A DNA stretch of 64,000 nucleotides from Burhinus oedicnemus (Eukaryota; Chordata; Aves; Charadriiformes; Burhinidae), in the NCBI GenBank assembly GCA_008921705.1, contig VFFE01007212.1, positions 1,102,076 to 1,166,075 on the forward strand, written 5' to 3'. The notes under the pieces were generated by a model, which ran no database searches, was not told the origin of the DNA, and saw nothing but the letters and a program-made list of their open reading frames with translations. Made by a program: the position numbers and the translations under genes. Position 1 is the first letter of the stretch. The number at the start of each line of letters is the position of its first letter. Of this stretch, positions 1 through 12,340 are shown piece after piece.

Positions 1-3000
1 TGACAGAAAAACAAAAAAGGAGCAATGCTGATTTAAAAATGGGGGTGATAAAAGGTGCATCTCTGAATTCAGCATTTTTCAAAGGGATACTAAAGTATGT
101 AGAGTGCTTCTGGTACACATATACTTCAAAAAGATGGAACTGAAATGAATGAAAAGGAAATAGAAATGGAAATGGTGCATGAAAAAGCCATAAGAACATT
201 TTAAGAGAATTTAGCTTTATGAGCTCTGTCTATTTAGAATACTAAAATTAAGACCATGAGCTGACTCGATCATACTGTATACTCAGCTTTGCTAGATAAG
301 GCATTAATTCTTTAGTGTTTAAAGACAACACCAAAGATGGTTGGGTGTTTAATGAAACACGCTGAAAATGGAATATCATTACTGTTCTTATGATTGAATA
401 TGAATAATCATCAAAACACGAGGGGTGGATTTTCTGGTTTTGAATGTATTCAAAGTCAGACCCTTAGCCCTTCCAAAACCACTGGTTATTGGTCTCAGTT
501 AAGGAGAAAAGCTCTGAAATTTCATGGTCCATGTTACACAATGCATTGGACTAGGTGTTCTGGTAAACAATTTTGGTCTTAAAATATGAGTTTGAGAGCT
601 TAGCAAATGAACAAAAATATTGCAAAAATATTGAGAACATCAGATTGCAGTTAATAATCCCTGCATCAAGTCCAATGACTTGCAGTGAAGATGCAGCATA
701 TATAATACATTAGCAACCATTCCATTCCTGGGAAAGTCAGTAGTTTAATGACAGCCTACATTTAAGCTGTGGAACTGAAGCACGTTCCCAGCTCCTGGGT
801 TTCAGTACATGCCAAACTGCTATCCCATACCCATGTCAGGATCAGACGCCGTGAGCGATCATACGCCCTGAGCAGCCTTAGGTCCCTGTGGCTACCACCT
901 TCAACAAGAGCAGGAAGAAAGCTGCAGCACGAGCAGCAATTTGAATAATCAGGGATAAAGGTGGCAGTGGGCACTGCCAAGCGTGCCAGAACCCAAATGT
1001 ATTTGGGAGTGTCATCTTCCAAATAAATTTATTTACCATGGTGCAACCGTAGGTTTGCTATCAAACTCCACTATACCTCTCAATATTTTTTACTGTAACT
1101 TGATTAGGCATCTACTGTTGGCGTTAGTCTTCACAGGAAAAATATGGAAGTGGACGTATCTCAGTACTTGAGGCAGCATTGAAATCTGTTACTGTACTCC
1201 ATAAACACCCATAGAAATATATCCCCGAGACCCGGCATTGCAGAACACCTGGTAGGCGCTTTGCACGGTATGTATTTTAACACTTTTAATTTGAAAGATT
1301 ATTTTCAGTGCCACTTTACATATTTCATTTATGATCATAAACATTCATCAGCATTTGGTAACAGGATGTCGAGGCAATATGGCATATGCTTTCTAATTGG
1401 TATCACGAAGTCTTGCATTGAAGTAGAATCTACTTTAGAGACATCTGCCTACTTAGTGTGTTATAAACAGAATATATCCTTTTTCCTTCTGTTTGAAAGA
1501 TTACATAAGTACTTTTCACTGATATATTTAAAGGATTTAAAACCACCACTGTAGCTGGATGTTTTAAGGATACCAACAGAGGAATAACTTCCCCTGCTTA
1601 AACTAGACATTATGATTAAATCAGATTTATTGTTCCTCAGGTGGCATTCATGATTGGTATGCACAAAAAGTTGAAAATGTTATTCAGTTTGTCAACTTCT
1701 AAGTTTATACCGTTGTTTTGACTACTGTAGTAATATAAGACCGTGACCATTAAGGGCAACTATTTAAACCAGATTTACTTCTAAGAATGTGATGTCTGTT
1801 TCTCACCCTGGCCAGCCTGAGATACCAAACTACAATTAAACTCAAGAGTTAAGCTGAAAAGCTACATTCCACAGGCAGGAGCTTAAGTTAACTGCTAGGC
1901 TATGTCAATACAGTCATAAATTGCCTGAGTCAAGGAGTGGACTGAAGTAAGCAGTGATCCCTGACCCACTCTCCGTTCCTCTGCACTGACAGTAGTACGT
2001 CAGCCTGCAGAGGCCACTCTCTCTTGCTTTACATGACACAAGATGCTTTAGGAAGGACCCTGCCTGCCTGGTGGTGACCACATGATGTCACCACAAGACA
2101 AACAGTTTTGGGGGGTTGGGGAGAGTTGGCTAGGACAGGAGAGTCTTTGTTCTCATCCACACCACGACCTGGCAGTGCCATCAGCTCCGACGTTCTCCAG
2201 AATGACCCAAAGCTGCACATAACTAGAGCCTGGCACTGAAGTACCCTGATCATGAGACTCTGAGCTCAAGCTTAGTCACAAGCTTCAGGTATCACACTGA
2301 TACCTTTATACCTTGAATGTAGACGTAGGAAGCTTGTGCGCTCCTGGCACTTAAATAAAGGGCTTGATTTCCAGAGATGTCAATCATTTAGCGATCTCAG
2401 TGATGTTCACTGAGAAACCCGTATTCAGAATTTTTAAAAATTAAAGCATTAAAATTTAAGTGGCTAAATACAAATTTAATAGCTTAACTACAGACAGAAA
2501 ATGTCTGAATGTTTCTTCTTTCATTCTCCCTAATATTAAAGAAAGTAATTTTTTCTCATTATAGTAATGACTTCAGCAACATACTATTAAGACTCAGTCA
2601 TGCAATTTGTACTCCTGTTGCCAGGCATTCAGCTTACCCTTACATATCACAGTGCGGTACCATATAGAAACAAGAGGTAGTCTCTAGAGGAGCTATGCTG
2701 GAACCTGGAAATATTAGGGCCTTTATTGTTCAACATTTTATTGTGAATTTTATATCCTTCATCTGACATGTACCCTGCATGGTGTAATGTGTATCTATTA
2801 TTGCTGCATAACACAAAGAGTTCCACAGGTCGCTGTGGAAGGGCTTTCATGGGTAAATGTTCATTAAAATGATCAGAGGTTGCATCATTAAGTCTTAACA
2901 TCATAACAGTTTTCTACATTTATACGTATGAACCCTTTTCTACTACTCTACCAATTATTTCATGTATTTTAACAACTAGAATAATTCAAGGTAAGCTCCT

Positions 3001-4539
3001 TGTTAAAAATTTGCATGTACAATTGCAAGTTCATATTAAGTCCATTATCAATGTTGCATAAAAGCCTTTAGCTTTTTCACCAAGGAAGTTCTGTAAAGGA
3101 CGAAATCCTGATCTTCCTAGGCATGTAGGTATTCCTCTTGCTCTACATTAAACTCACCCATGACTCAAAATAAAACCATTTAAAGATCATTTAAGGGATA
3201 GAAAGGTTCCTCGGAACATTTTGAACCTTTCAATAACTTCCTTATTTTGGAATCACCTTGTTTATATTTCAATTTTAAAACATTTGATTAATGCTCTGTG
3301 TAGCATGGAACCATTATTAGAGTTCTACTTGAGTGCATTTTCAGGCAACATTGCAAGCGAGTGCTATTAGCACTGGCTAAAGCTTGTCTGGAATGATAGA
3401 CTTTCATGTCATAAACTGGAATTTATAACGTCAAGAACATTCAAGTTGCACTTACCTTGTTTCCAACATAGACAATACTAAATGAAAATTAAAAAGTCAC
3501 TGGCAAACTAGTGGTAAAGACACAATGACATTTGAAAACCAAAAACGCCCTTTCAGATTTTACTTAAGGAGTCATGACTGCTAGGGAAAACCTTGCTGAC
3601 AAGATATTTTTAAAATCAACCCTTAATATTTCCTGTGCCCGCATAACAGTATGAACACTGAACGCTTGGAGTCTACTGCTCTGTCAAACAATCCAGGGCA
3701 AAATATGCAACACATTGTTCAGTTTCCTAAATGTAAGTCTGTAGGAGACAGAAGAGCTATTGCAAATTTTCTTTGAAATTATCAGCTCCTCTGAGACACC
3801 AAATTTTGAAGAAGAATCTTAAAGAGTGATTGTTCTTTTTCTCTCAGAAACCCAAATACCACTCAAGAGAAAAGAGAAAGCATAGAGAGCTCAATATAGC
3901 TGCTACAGAAATAGTCAATAACTGTATACTTGTCATGATGACTACACAGTTATACGGGCAGAGAGCAAGAAACTAGGAATTCTTTTTTTTTTTTTTTTAG
4001 ATCTGTCATATTTGAACAGTAGGTTGAAAAGTCTCTAGCTAGACCAGCAGTTTAGAAAGGAAAAACTTCCATTAGGAACTTGGGAAGGATCAATATGTTC
4101 TTGTGTGACAATATGGAAGTGAAATGTTGTAAACTGCTGGCTTTTAAATCCAAAGACAGACAGCAAGCAGGAAAAGAGATGGGACTTCAGATCTCGTCTT
4201 AAAAACTACATACTTTCCTATATCACTTTAAAAGGCAGAAAGGCTGAAGGAATTTGAGAGGTTAATAGAGGTGTATCGAAGATACTTGCCCAGTCTTTGG
4301 CATAGTCTTTCCATCTTTCTTAATCCACAAAAGCAAGTGATTACAGATTTTTATTCCAGGCACATGTGACAGACTGACCTGCATAGATCTATCATCTTAG
4401 TCTGAGTATTTAAAAAAGGATATGATTGGAAAGGTCTACTGTGTCAATGGGAATTAGAGTATTAATGGCATAAGGGGATGCATTTTATACAGCTCATTAT
4501 GAATTTGAATATTTAAAAAATTAAAATGTTTTACAATAC

Positions 4540-4581
4540 TTTCTATTCATAATGATCACGCATATTAAGTATGAATAGAAA
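4540..4581. repeat. Perfect 12-bp inverted repeat (hairpin)
   Basis: The arm TTTCTATTCATA at 4540-4551 is the exact reverse complement of TATGAATAGAAA at 4570-4581, with an 18-base spacer. It lies in unique AT-rich DNA with no repeat or gene around it. It could fold as a cruciform or RNA hairpin, but no function is shown. A 12-bp perfect stem this close together is mildly unexpected in 64 kb. Confidence 0.8.
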
Positions 4582-7500
4582 AATGTTCATGCATAATACT
4601 TGCTCTTTATTAACCTTGGTCCCTGAGCATTTCAGTTTTGAAATTAAATTATTGTGTGTGATTTTTTTCTGAAGCTGATATCAGAGCACAAAGCCATTCT
4701 AATATAAGCATTACGGAAAGAAATTCCTGTTGAATTCTATTTATTTTTTAAAATGTACGTCACTCAGACTTTGTGACAAATAAAATATATTTGTAGGCTG
4801 CAGGTTTTCAGATCACAGAGTCCAAAAGTGAATTACAGTTTTCGTGAAGATAGTACATTTTTTTAATGTTAGAGTCAGATAGTAGTTTTCCATCCCTGCT
4901 TTTAATGACCATCTTAGCAAATAGTAAGAAAACCAGTGTCTTTTAACTATGTCAGGACTTTTCTTTCTGAGACATACGTACAGGCAAAACCTAATTTCTT
5001 TTTTTTTTTTTTCTAAATTTGAAAAGAAGTACAGGAGGACTTTGTCTGGCCTGATATTCAGATCACTTTCAACAGCAAAAGAGTCTTAATGCTTTCTGCT
5101 AGCTATGGCACACACCCTAGACAGTAACAACAGTGACCCAGGAATTGTGCCTAAGAATATTCATATCTTAGGAAAACTTGGTTCTCTGGAATATTCTTCA
5201 TAGAGCTCCTATTTTTCAATTGACCTATAGTGAGTCAGGCTCTTTCTGGAAAGATGTTTGCTGCATAGATGAGCACACAAATCAAAACTGGTATAATACT
5301 GCATAAATAAAAAAGAACTTGAAAACACAGCAAGGGATAAAATGGGAGATGATGGCTTCAGCTTTCCTATTTTGTTTGAAAATGCTTATTCCTCTTATAA
5401 ATTAGATAGATAGATTAACAGGTCTTAAAAAATAAGTTATTATTAAGCAAGATCAAAGTCTATCAAACTGGTAAATGAGGTGGTCAAGGAGGTATCCCAG
5501 AATAAAGAAAAGCAATATCTATGAAATGAAGAGTTGAAGCTGAGGTAATTGATGGAGAGGCCTGAGGAAAAGGAAACTTGAAAAAGGAGCTAGCTAAGGG
5601 TTACAGACAGCAGCAACGTATGCAAAGCTTAGGAATCAAAGGATATTTTGAAAGAGCTGCTGAGCACAGTGCCCAGGCGGTGAAGTAACACAATGAGCCA
5701 CGGCAGGGCCTGCGCTCATGGGAGCTCAGTACAAGGAGATGCACGGGCTCCAGAGGACATACAGGCTCAACCCGTCCAGGGAAAACAATTGGTTTGGATG
5801 CCCAGAAACACAGCAGATACGGACTTTAAAACATCTTTTGAGATTTGGTCACAACCTCAACATGGGAAATAAAGGGAAGAAAAGGATGATGAGTTCATTC
5901 TGTATTTGATATGCTCTTCATTTATGTCACACTCTCTCATCAAAACCAAAATTTTACATGATTGGCGAAAATCCCCACTGGTATGGCAACAGAAATGGTA
6001 ATATTGCTCAAATATCGCAGTAGATTTCAGAGTCCAGATGTGACAAATTCAGTTACTACTGCAAAGCACAAGATTAATCAAAAGAAAGGCATAAAATAGG
6101 ACCAGCAATAGTGCTCAGTGAGCTTGTCAAGGCTTGCTTCTAGCATTCTGGTATCAAAAAATGTGGAAATGAGCTGAATAGTGGAGTGTGATTAAACTCC
6201 TGTCTTCATTTTCTCTTCAGTTTTTCTTTTCTCTAATCTCTGTTTGGGGGGATGTGTTGCAACTTGCTTACTTGCAACCTGTACAAGATGTATATGATTT
6301 AATATACTCTGTACATCAGCCTGATTCCAAATTTTTAAATCAAGCAATTTTTTATTTGCCTTACTCTGTGAAATGTGGTAAAATACGTTTATGTTATCTG
6401 AAGTGCTAATTAAGGCATTTATATTCCACTTGACAATACATTAGTACTTAACACTTGATTGGCTTTTGTAAGATCCTTTCCTGACAAAAAATAAAACTAA
6501 GCTATAAATTGTGTTCAATCCCATACAAAACCAGCCAAGACAACATCTTCAGAAACATGACCATTGGACATGACCAGCTGATAGGTATGATATCTGCTTC
6601 ATTCTACCTACAGCCTTTGGAAAAAAAATGCGTTCTTATACGGTGTGTGTTTCTAGAAGAGGCTTGGCCCTACTGTCCTAAAGATTTCTTCCCCCACTCT
6701 TTCCTCTTTGAGAAGTGTGAACTTGCAGCAGTGGATTTGTTTCTTTTCCCCAGCCCAGTGCTCCAGCCTGTGTAAATTTTCTCATTTGTCTGTATCTCAG
6801 TTATGACGTTCTCTTTGACTCAGCCGAAGAAACTATTAATGGCCCTGGAGAGAGAGAGTCTCTAAGCTCCATCTCTGTGCCTGCCGTTGGTCCCCAGCTG
6901 GTATGGAACACTCTGTTACATTCAGGTCCCTCATGGTTTCTTTCTGAGCCTCTGCAACCTGAGGATACTGAGTGTTTGGGAGAGGTGGAATTGCTTCACT
7001 CTGTCCAGGAAATTAAATATAAGTTTTGCAAAGAGTGATGTCTCCCTCAGGTAAATACTATTCTGAATTACGATAAAAAGTCTAGATGCAACTTTTTGTT
7101 GTTATTGGGTTTTAGCTTTTACAAGGAGCAAAATATCAGAATATTTTACTTCACAAGCATTAAATAGTTTCCCCTGGAAGTGACGTGGGAATGGCATGAT
7201 CGTGTCAATGGATCTCGGATGGTCAACTCAGCAGTTCCCAGATGACATGTTGAAAAACTGGGGAGCTGAGAATCCGTAGCCTCTGAGTTACCTACTTCTT
7301 TGGTATGCTTTCTACAGAGCAATTAACCCAGAAATCCTAGGAGTTTGTAACCTAATAGACTCAAATTTCTGGGAACTTGAGGATCTACATGTTAGAAACC
7401 AGGAAACCTGGGGTGCTTCCCCAATATGCTCTCCATGAAGACACAAGACTGCAGAAATTATTCCTGGAAGACAAATAAACTGTGATCTGCCAGCAGTAGT

Positions 7501-8410
7501 CTGCTGTCACACAGGACATAAGAAGTAGAAAGCAAAAGCGTCTCCTGCTCAGCCTTTCTTCAGCCTCCAGTAAGCAATATTCCAGAATCCACTTTAACCT
7601 GATCTAACCTTGCTTAAACTGGTGGGAAGAGTGCATACAGAGTCTACCTTCCTGAAAACTAAAACTTCAGAGTATGCTATTACCAGAACACAAAAACATT
7701 TATTTTACCTGTCTAATCTCTGTTTTATCATTACCTAGACTGCAATACATAAAATTTTATTCTGATTATCTGTTTTTTAAAATGCAACTCCTGAATGAGT
7801 TGGTGATATCCTTAACATGCACCTTGTTATAAAATTTTCAAAAAACTATTTTCAAACTTCATGACCATTTTCTTTTTTTTTTTTGATGAACAGGACATAA
7901 GAAAAATTTCCAGTCTTACAAAATGTAGTATACCTACAGGGTATCTTGTCTTTATATTTGTTTTGGGGTTTTTTTGGGGGGGAGAATTAAAAGGCTGATA
8001 ATTCCCATGCCAATATAATCAACAGAATGGAAGGCAAACCGTATCTGTCTTACATTTCTTGTATCCCTACTTTATCTGAAATAATACATTCTCCTGGATC
8101 ACCATATCAGATATTTTCACAGGTATACTACAGATATATTAGTTCAATAAATTTATAATTCATTTAAATTGGTCTGACACAATCTACCTGTAACAGAACT
8201 TTGTTGCATTTTATCCCATTCTCCTCTTATCACGACATCCTTCATTGAGCTTCCTTTTAGAATCTGTTGTCAAATCTTGTGTAGTAGTAAGGTCAAACTA
8301 GTGGGACTTTCACATTTTTGGTTTTTTCTGTTCTACAGGCAGAAGATGTTGATGGTTCTTTGAAAAATCCTTGCTACTGAACTTTCAGCATCGTATGCCA
8401 TTAGTATTAT

Positions 8411-8436
8411 AACCTAATATTTTACAGTATTAGGTT
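8411..8436. repeat. 9-bp inverted repeat
   Basis: AACCTAATA at 8411-8419 is the exact reverse complement of TATTAGGTT at 8428-8436, with an 8-base loop. It lies about 200 bases from the start of a CR1 fragment. A 9-bp stem with so short a loop is expected by chance a few times in a window of this size, so I give it no functional reading. Confidence 0.75.
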
Positions 8437-8629
8437 TCCTTAAAAATTTGCAAGTATTTGTGGACAAATGGCAATAAAAGCTTCGCTTGCCTCTTCTATT
8501 TCTTGTCATTTCCAAGGCCCAAAACCTGGAGATGGGTTGCAGGTCAGCAGGAGAGCACCTGGAGTGCAGCTGAAAGCAAAGACACCCACTCCAGCCAGGG
8601 AGCTAGTTTCATCGAGGGCCCAGCTTAAT

Positions 8630-9187
8630 GATCTAATCTAAATCAACCCTCTTCTAGTTTGAAGTCATTATTCCTCATCCTTATCACTACATGCCCTTGT
8701 CAAAAGTCCCTCTCCAGCTTTCTTGTAGGCCCCCTTCAGATACTCAAAGGCTGCTATAAGGTCTCCCTGGAGCCTTCTCTTCTCCAGGTTGAACAATCCC
8801 AACTCTCTCAGACTGTCCTCATAGCAGAGGTGCTCTAACCTTCTGATCATCTTGATGGCCCTCTTCTGGACCCGCTCCAACAGGTGCATGTCCTTCTCAT
8901 GTTGGGGGCTCCAGAGCTGGACACAGTATTCCAAGTGGGGTCTCATGAGAGCAGAGGGGCCACGCTTCTTTTGATGCAGCCCAGGATGCGGTTGGCCTTC
9001 TGGGCTGCGAGTGCACATTGCCGACTCATGTTGAGCTTCTCATCCACTAACACTCCCAAGCCATTCTCCTCAGGGCTGCTCTCGATCCATTGTCCACCCA
9101 GCCTTTTTTGTGCATGGGATTGCCCTGACCCACGTGCAGGACCTTGCACTTGGTCTTATTGAACTTCATGAGGTTGGCATGGACCCA
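8630..9187 (-). mobile_element. CR1 LINE fragment, ORF2 C-terminal part, both ends missing
   Basis: On the minus strand this matches the end of CR1 ORF2 and the start of the 3' region. It belongs to the same subfamily as the copy at 20546-23025: long stretches are nearly identical to 20763-21340. Unlike a normal CR1 copy it lacks the 3'-terminal ~215 bases, including the ATTCTATGA-type tail. It begins at the GATCTAATCTAAATC motif that lies well inside the element. A block of roughly 25 bases present at about 21097-21112 in the other copy is missing here near 8958. The 5' side loses similarity after about 9187. LINE copies are usually 5'-truncated, so the lost 3' end implies a later deletion or recombination. 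Confidence 0.88.
8668..9018 (-). pseudogene. CR1 ORF2 C-terminal remnant
   Basis: This is a 116-codon open frame whose product matches the C-terminal region of CR1 ORF2, after the reverse transcriptase core. Residues 26-38 read RPHLEYCVQLWSP, a recognisable CR1 signature. They are followed by the LLERVQKRA...LEHLCYED...LRELGLFNLEKRRL block typical of CR1. There is no catalytic motif in this part. A neighbouring minus-strand frame at 8943-9149 carries the preceding block ([16 protein letters not shown]), so a frameshift separates the two. The apparent start methionine is arbitrary. It is a fossil with no expected host function. Confidence 0.82.
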
Positions 9188-9204
9188 CATGCCCTCACAA
9201 GTGC

Positions 9205-9605
9205 TGAGGAGGGGGAATAATCACTTCCTTTGACCTGCTGGCTATACTTTTCCTAATGCACACCAGAATACAGTTAGCCTTCTTCACCAAAACAGTACAC
9301 TGCTGATTCCTGTTCAAGTTGTCTGTCAAGACAAGGCCCCCACGTCCTTGTTTGTTAAAAACTGCTTCACAACTAGTTGGTCCTCACCCTGTAGTCTCCA
9401 GCTTGAGTTAATGCAGCTTGAGTACCTTTACATTTGCCTTTGTTGGACTTCTTACAGTTTCTGCCAGCCCATTCTTTCAGTTTGTCAAGGTCTCTCTGAA
9501 TAGTAGCCCTACCTTTCTAAATACCATGTCATCTGCAAACTTACTCTCCTCTTCATCACCTAGGCCACTGTGCCATTCACCCTCAGACACAGAGTCCTGT
9601 AGTTT
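9205..9605 (-). mobile_element. Older diverged CR1 fragment
   Basis: The plus-strand text GGGGGAATAATCACTTCC, followed by the 'cctgctggctat' block, the 'gttagccttctt' block, the 'ttgttggacttctt' block and the 'gtcatctgcaaacttact' block, appears in the order of a minus-strand CR1 ORF2. These blocks encode the region around and after the FADD reverse transcriptase motif. Divergence is clearly higher than in the adjoining copy at 8630-9187, and all frames are broken. The right edge is vague because similarity fades between 9545 and 9605. The two fragments overlap in element coordinates, so they are two insertions and not one split copy. Confidence 0.75.
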
Positions 9606-12032
9606 CACTTGATCTTATCAAGGTCTTTCTAGAGAGTATTATTTCCTATAAGAGCATCCAGGCCACTCCTTGTAGACTATTCTGAAGCTCTTTAATCAGT
9701 CTAGATGAAGCGCTCTTTTTTCCACAGACTAACAAAATAATTGTTGGAAGAGAGAGGAAGAGAAAGACTACGTTTGAATAGCAGCAGATATTATCCAATA
9801 GGTGTGAGAGCACAGCTCTGCTATCTGCTTGGCTGTGTATCAAATTAATGTGTATGTATATAATTAAGCCTGTATACAGATTTTAGATATTGCTAGCTCA
9901 AAACTTCTGTTCAACTTACCAGGTATAGACACAATCCACTGCTGCTGCAAGGTGATGAAACTCTACTGAGACTCCCAATTCAGCTGAGGACCTGGCTGTA
10001 AAAGTGAATTTATAATAAATCAATGGGGATTTTTTTTCTTTCTAGCTTGAGGGGTTTAAGTTTCTAGGAATTCTTTTTTTCTGATGTATTACACAAGCTA
10101 GAATTGTTTGTTAATTTTGGAAAAGACTGGAATCAAGGTTAACATCTTTCACATGAGCATACAGTAGAAAGTTATTGTGATTATTAAAAAGTATTTGTCC
10201 AGGCAAAGTATTTCTCATTTGTGAACATAAATTTGCAAAATTGTATATTTAAAATCTGGGGGAAATTTAGAAGAATAATATATTGGCTCAAAACGTGCAT
10301 ATTCCAGAATCTATTAAACTATTTTATATACTTTTATGAGAGTAAACTCATTAAATGTTATTCCTTTTGTTGCAAAGTTCTGAAGCTTGCTTGCAGTTGA
10401 CATCATCACTTTGATAACATAAAAATATTCTGGGTTTAAAAGCAGTCTCAAGAAAAAGCACATTGCACTCAATGAAAAATCCATTCTGTCAGTCAACACA
10501 GATTGTTTAATCTCAACTGAAAGAAGATGGGAAAGAAAAGTCTTTATTTTATCTTATGATTACTTTGCCTTAACTCTCTGCCCTAAAGCAAAAAATAAAA
10601 TTCAAAGAAAGGCAATGAAAAATAACAGTGAAAATGAATCACCAAATGAGTTATGGAGCAATCACTGATGGAAGAACAGAGACTGATAAAGGTAATAACA
10701 TTTCACTGTCTTTTTAAAAGAACCTGAAATTAACTGGTAAATACTAAACTCAATCTGAAAGATAAATCTATGATTAAAAATATAGCTACCATTCCATACA
10801 CAAATTTTAGTTTCTGCAGACAAGCATTATATACAGTTGAAAGAAATAGTTTCAGAATACTACATGCCAGGAATGCAGAAGCAGCCAAATTCCACTCAAA
10901 ACCAGTATGACTGGCTGAGCTTAGGTAGCAACACAGCATACAATCTTGGCTGCACTGAAGTCAAAGGCATAATTTCTATTCTTAGTATCAACTCAAAATT
11001 CTTACAGAGGCTTTGGCACCATAACTGAAACTATGGCTAAGCGGTTGGTTGCTTTTCTTTGAAGGTTTGTCATTCCTGTTAGCTGGGGACTCCTGACCTC
11101 CCTAACCACAAACTCAGATTAACACCAAATTCTTCGCTTAAATTTCCCTTAATGAGGCAATATAACAAGCAGCAAGGCAGATTACCGAGACACTGCTGGC
11201 CAAACTGTAAACACTGCCTGTCCAACAGCTGGGATCCAAAGATGTCAGCTACAGCTTCCTAAACACAACATATTGCTTTCCAATAAATATCACTAGATGG
11301 TTGCTAATTGGCTAGAAAAAAAAAGTAAGTATTTGTCACCTACGCAATGCTGATGAATCATATATTTTGCCTCATGGATTCTTGTTTACACCTATCATGG
11401 GAGGGAAGTGACCATTTGAATTAGGTTTGTGATACTCTGAGTTTCAGATTAGTTCAGTTGAATGTTGGGTTATATTTATCATTATCTTCTTGACATTAAT
11501 ATTTCCTAAATACCTCATAGATAGCTGAGACCTTCCTTGCAAATTATTGTATACACTTTTTATGATCAGTTATGCACATTTACACCAGTTAATAATGCAC
11601 ACAAATATCTGTCTATGCCTGAAAACAGCTACTTGAGTTTGTGAACACATTCTGCTTTCTAATATGGATATGAATTTCCATTTTCACTCTGCAAATTATA
11701 TACCAAATCTATATGTACTGCAAGTCTAGCATTTCCAAGGTTTTGTGTATGCAAATTGCTTGTCTGGCATGCACCATATTCTAGCATTGTAAGGAGCATG
11801 GAGTAAAGTAGTGTTTCTGTCCTAATTGCTGGGAAACTAATCAGCAAACCTGGCACAAAAATAACCAATAAGTGAATATGTTACATAATTATCTTTTTGT
11901 TTGATTATCTAGCTGCAGTTAATGACAAAGAGGTAAATATTAAAATTGTTAATTCAGTTTGTATAAGCCATGAAAATTGCAGTTAATTGTACTCCCAAAG
12001 TTTCTGAGCCTTTAGAAATTGTCTTTTTTGTC

Positions 12033-12058
12033 AAAAAAAAAAAAAAAAGAAAAAAAAA
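12033..12058. repeat. Poly-A tract
   Basis: An A16 run at 12033-12048 is followed by G and A9. No polyadenylation signal or gene-like sequence precedes it, so I read it as a simple repeat and not the tail of a processed copy. Confidence 0.85.
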
Positions 12059-12319
12059 GAATCCCTTAATTACAGGGGCTTTTTTTTTGTGAATACAGAC
12101 TCTGCAGTGAAGCCTCCTTAATGTAATGGTTCCTCAGCTAGATTAAAACAGTATCTGGTGGAAAAGATTGTTTTCATTTTTTTGGGGATTCATCATAAAT
12201 TCCAAAACAGTTCTAAAACTCATAATTTGTCATCTGATCTGGCTTCGTTTGTTCTTTACTAACTCCTTAATCATTGTCTGTTTTGATTACTGCTGAAATG
12301 AACACCTTTTAGATTCTCA

Positions 12320-12340
12320 ACATATGTACATATGTACATA
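12320..12340. repeat. Period-8 micro-repeat ACATATGT
   Basis: Two complete and one partial copy of ACATATGT stand in tandem. The unit is itself a palindrome, so the tract can pair with itself. It is short and probably a chance or slippage product. Confidence 0.75.

Larger units (their letters stand above)
1..8629. other. Unique AT-rich non-coding DNA
   Basis: I see no gene and no recognisable transposon in this stretch. Open frames are at most about 88 codons, lie on both strands and match no family I know. Homopolymer tracts are present: T16 at 3983-3998, T14 at 4999-5012 and T12 at 7873-7884. A perfect 12-bp inverted repeat lies at 4540-4581 and a 9-bp one at 8411-8436. The 120 bases before 8630 are somewhat GC-richer but are not recognisable as a repeat. 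Small exons or old decayed repeats could be missed. Confidence 0.55.

Noticed and set aside
7327..7373. 9-bp inverted repeat CCCAGAAAT...ATTTCTGGG
   Set aside because: Loop of 29 bases and stem length expected many times by chance.
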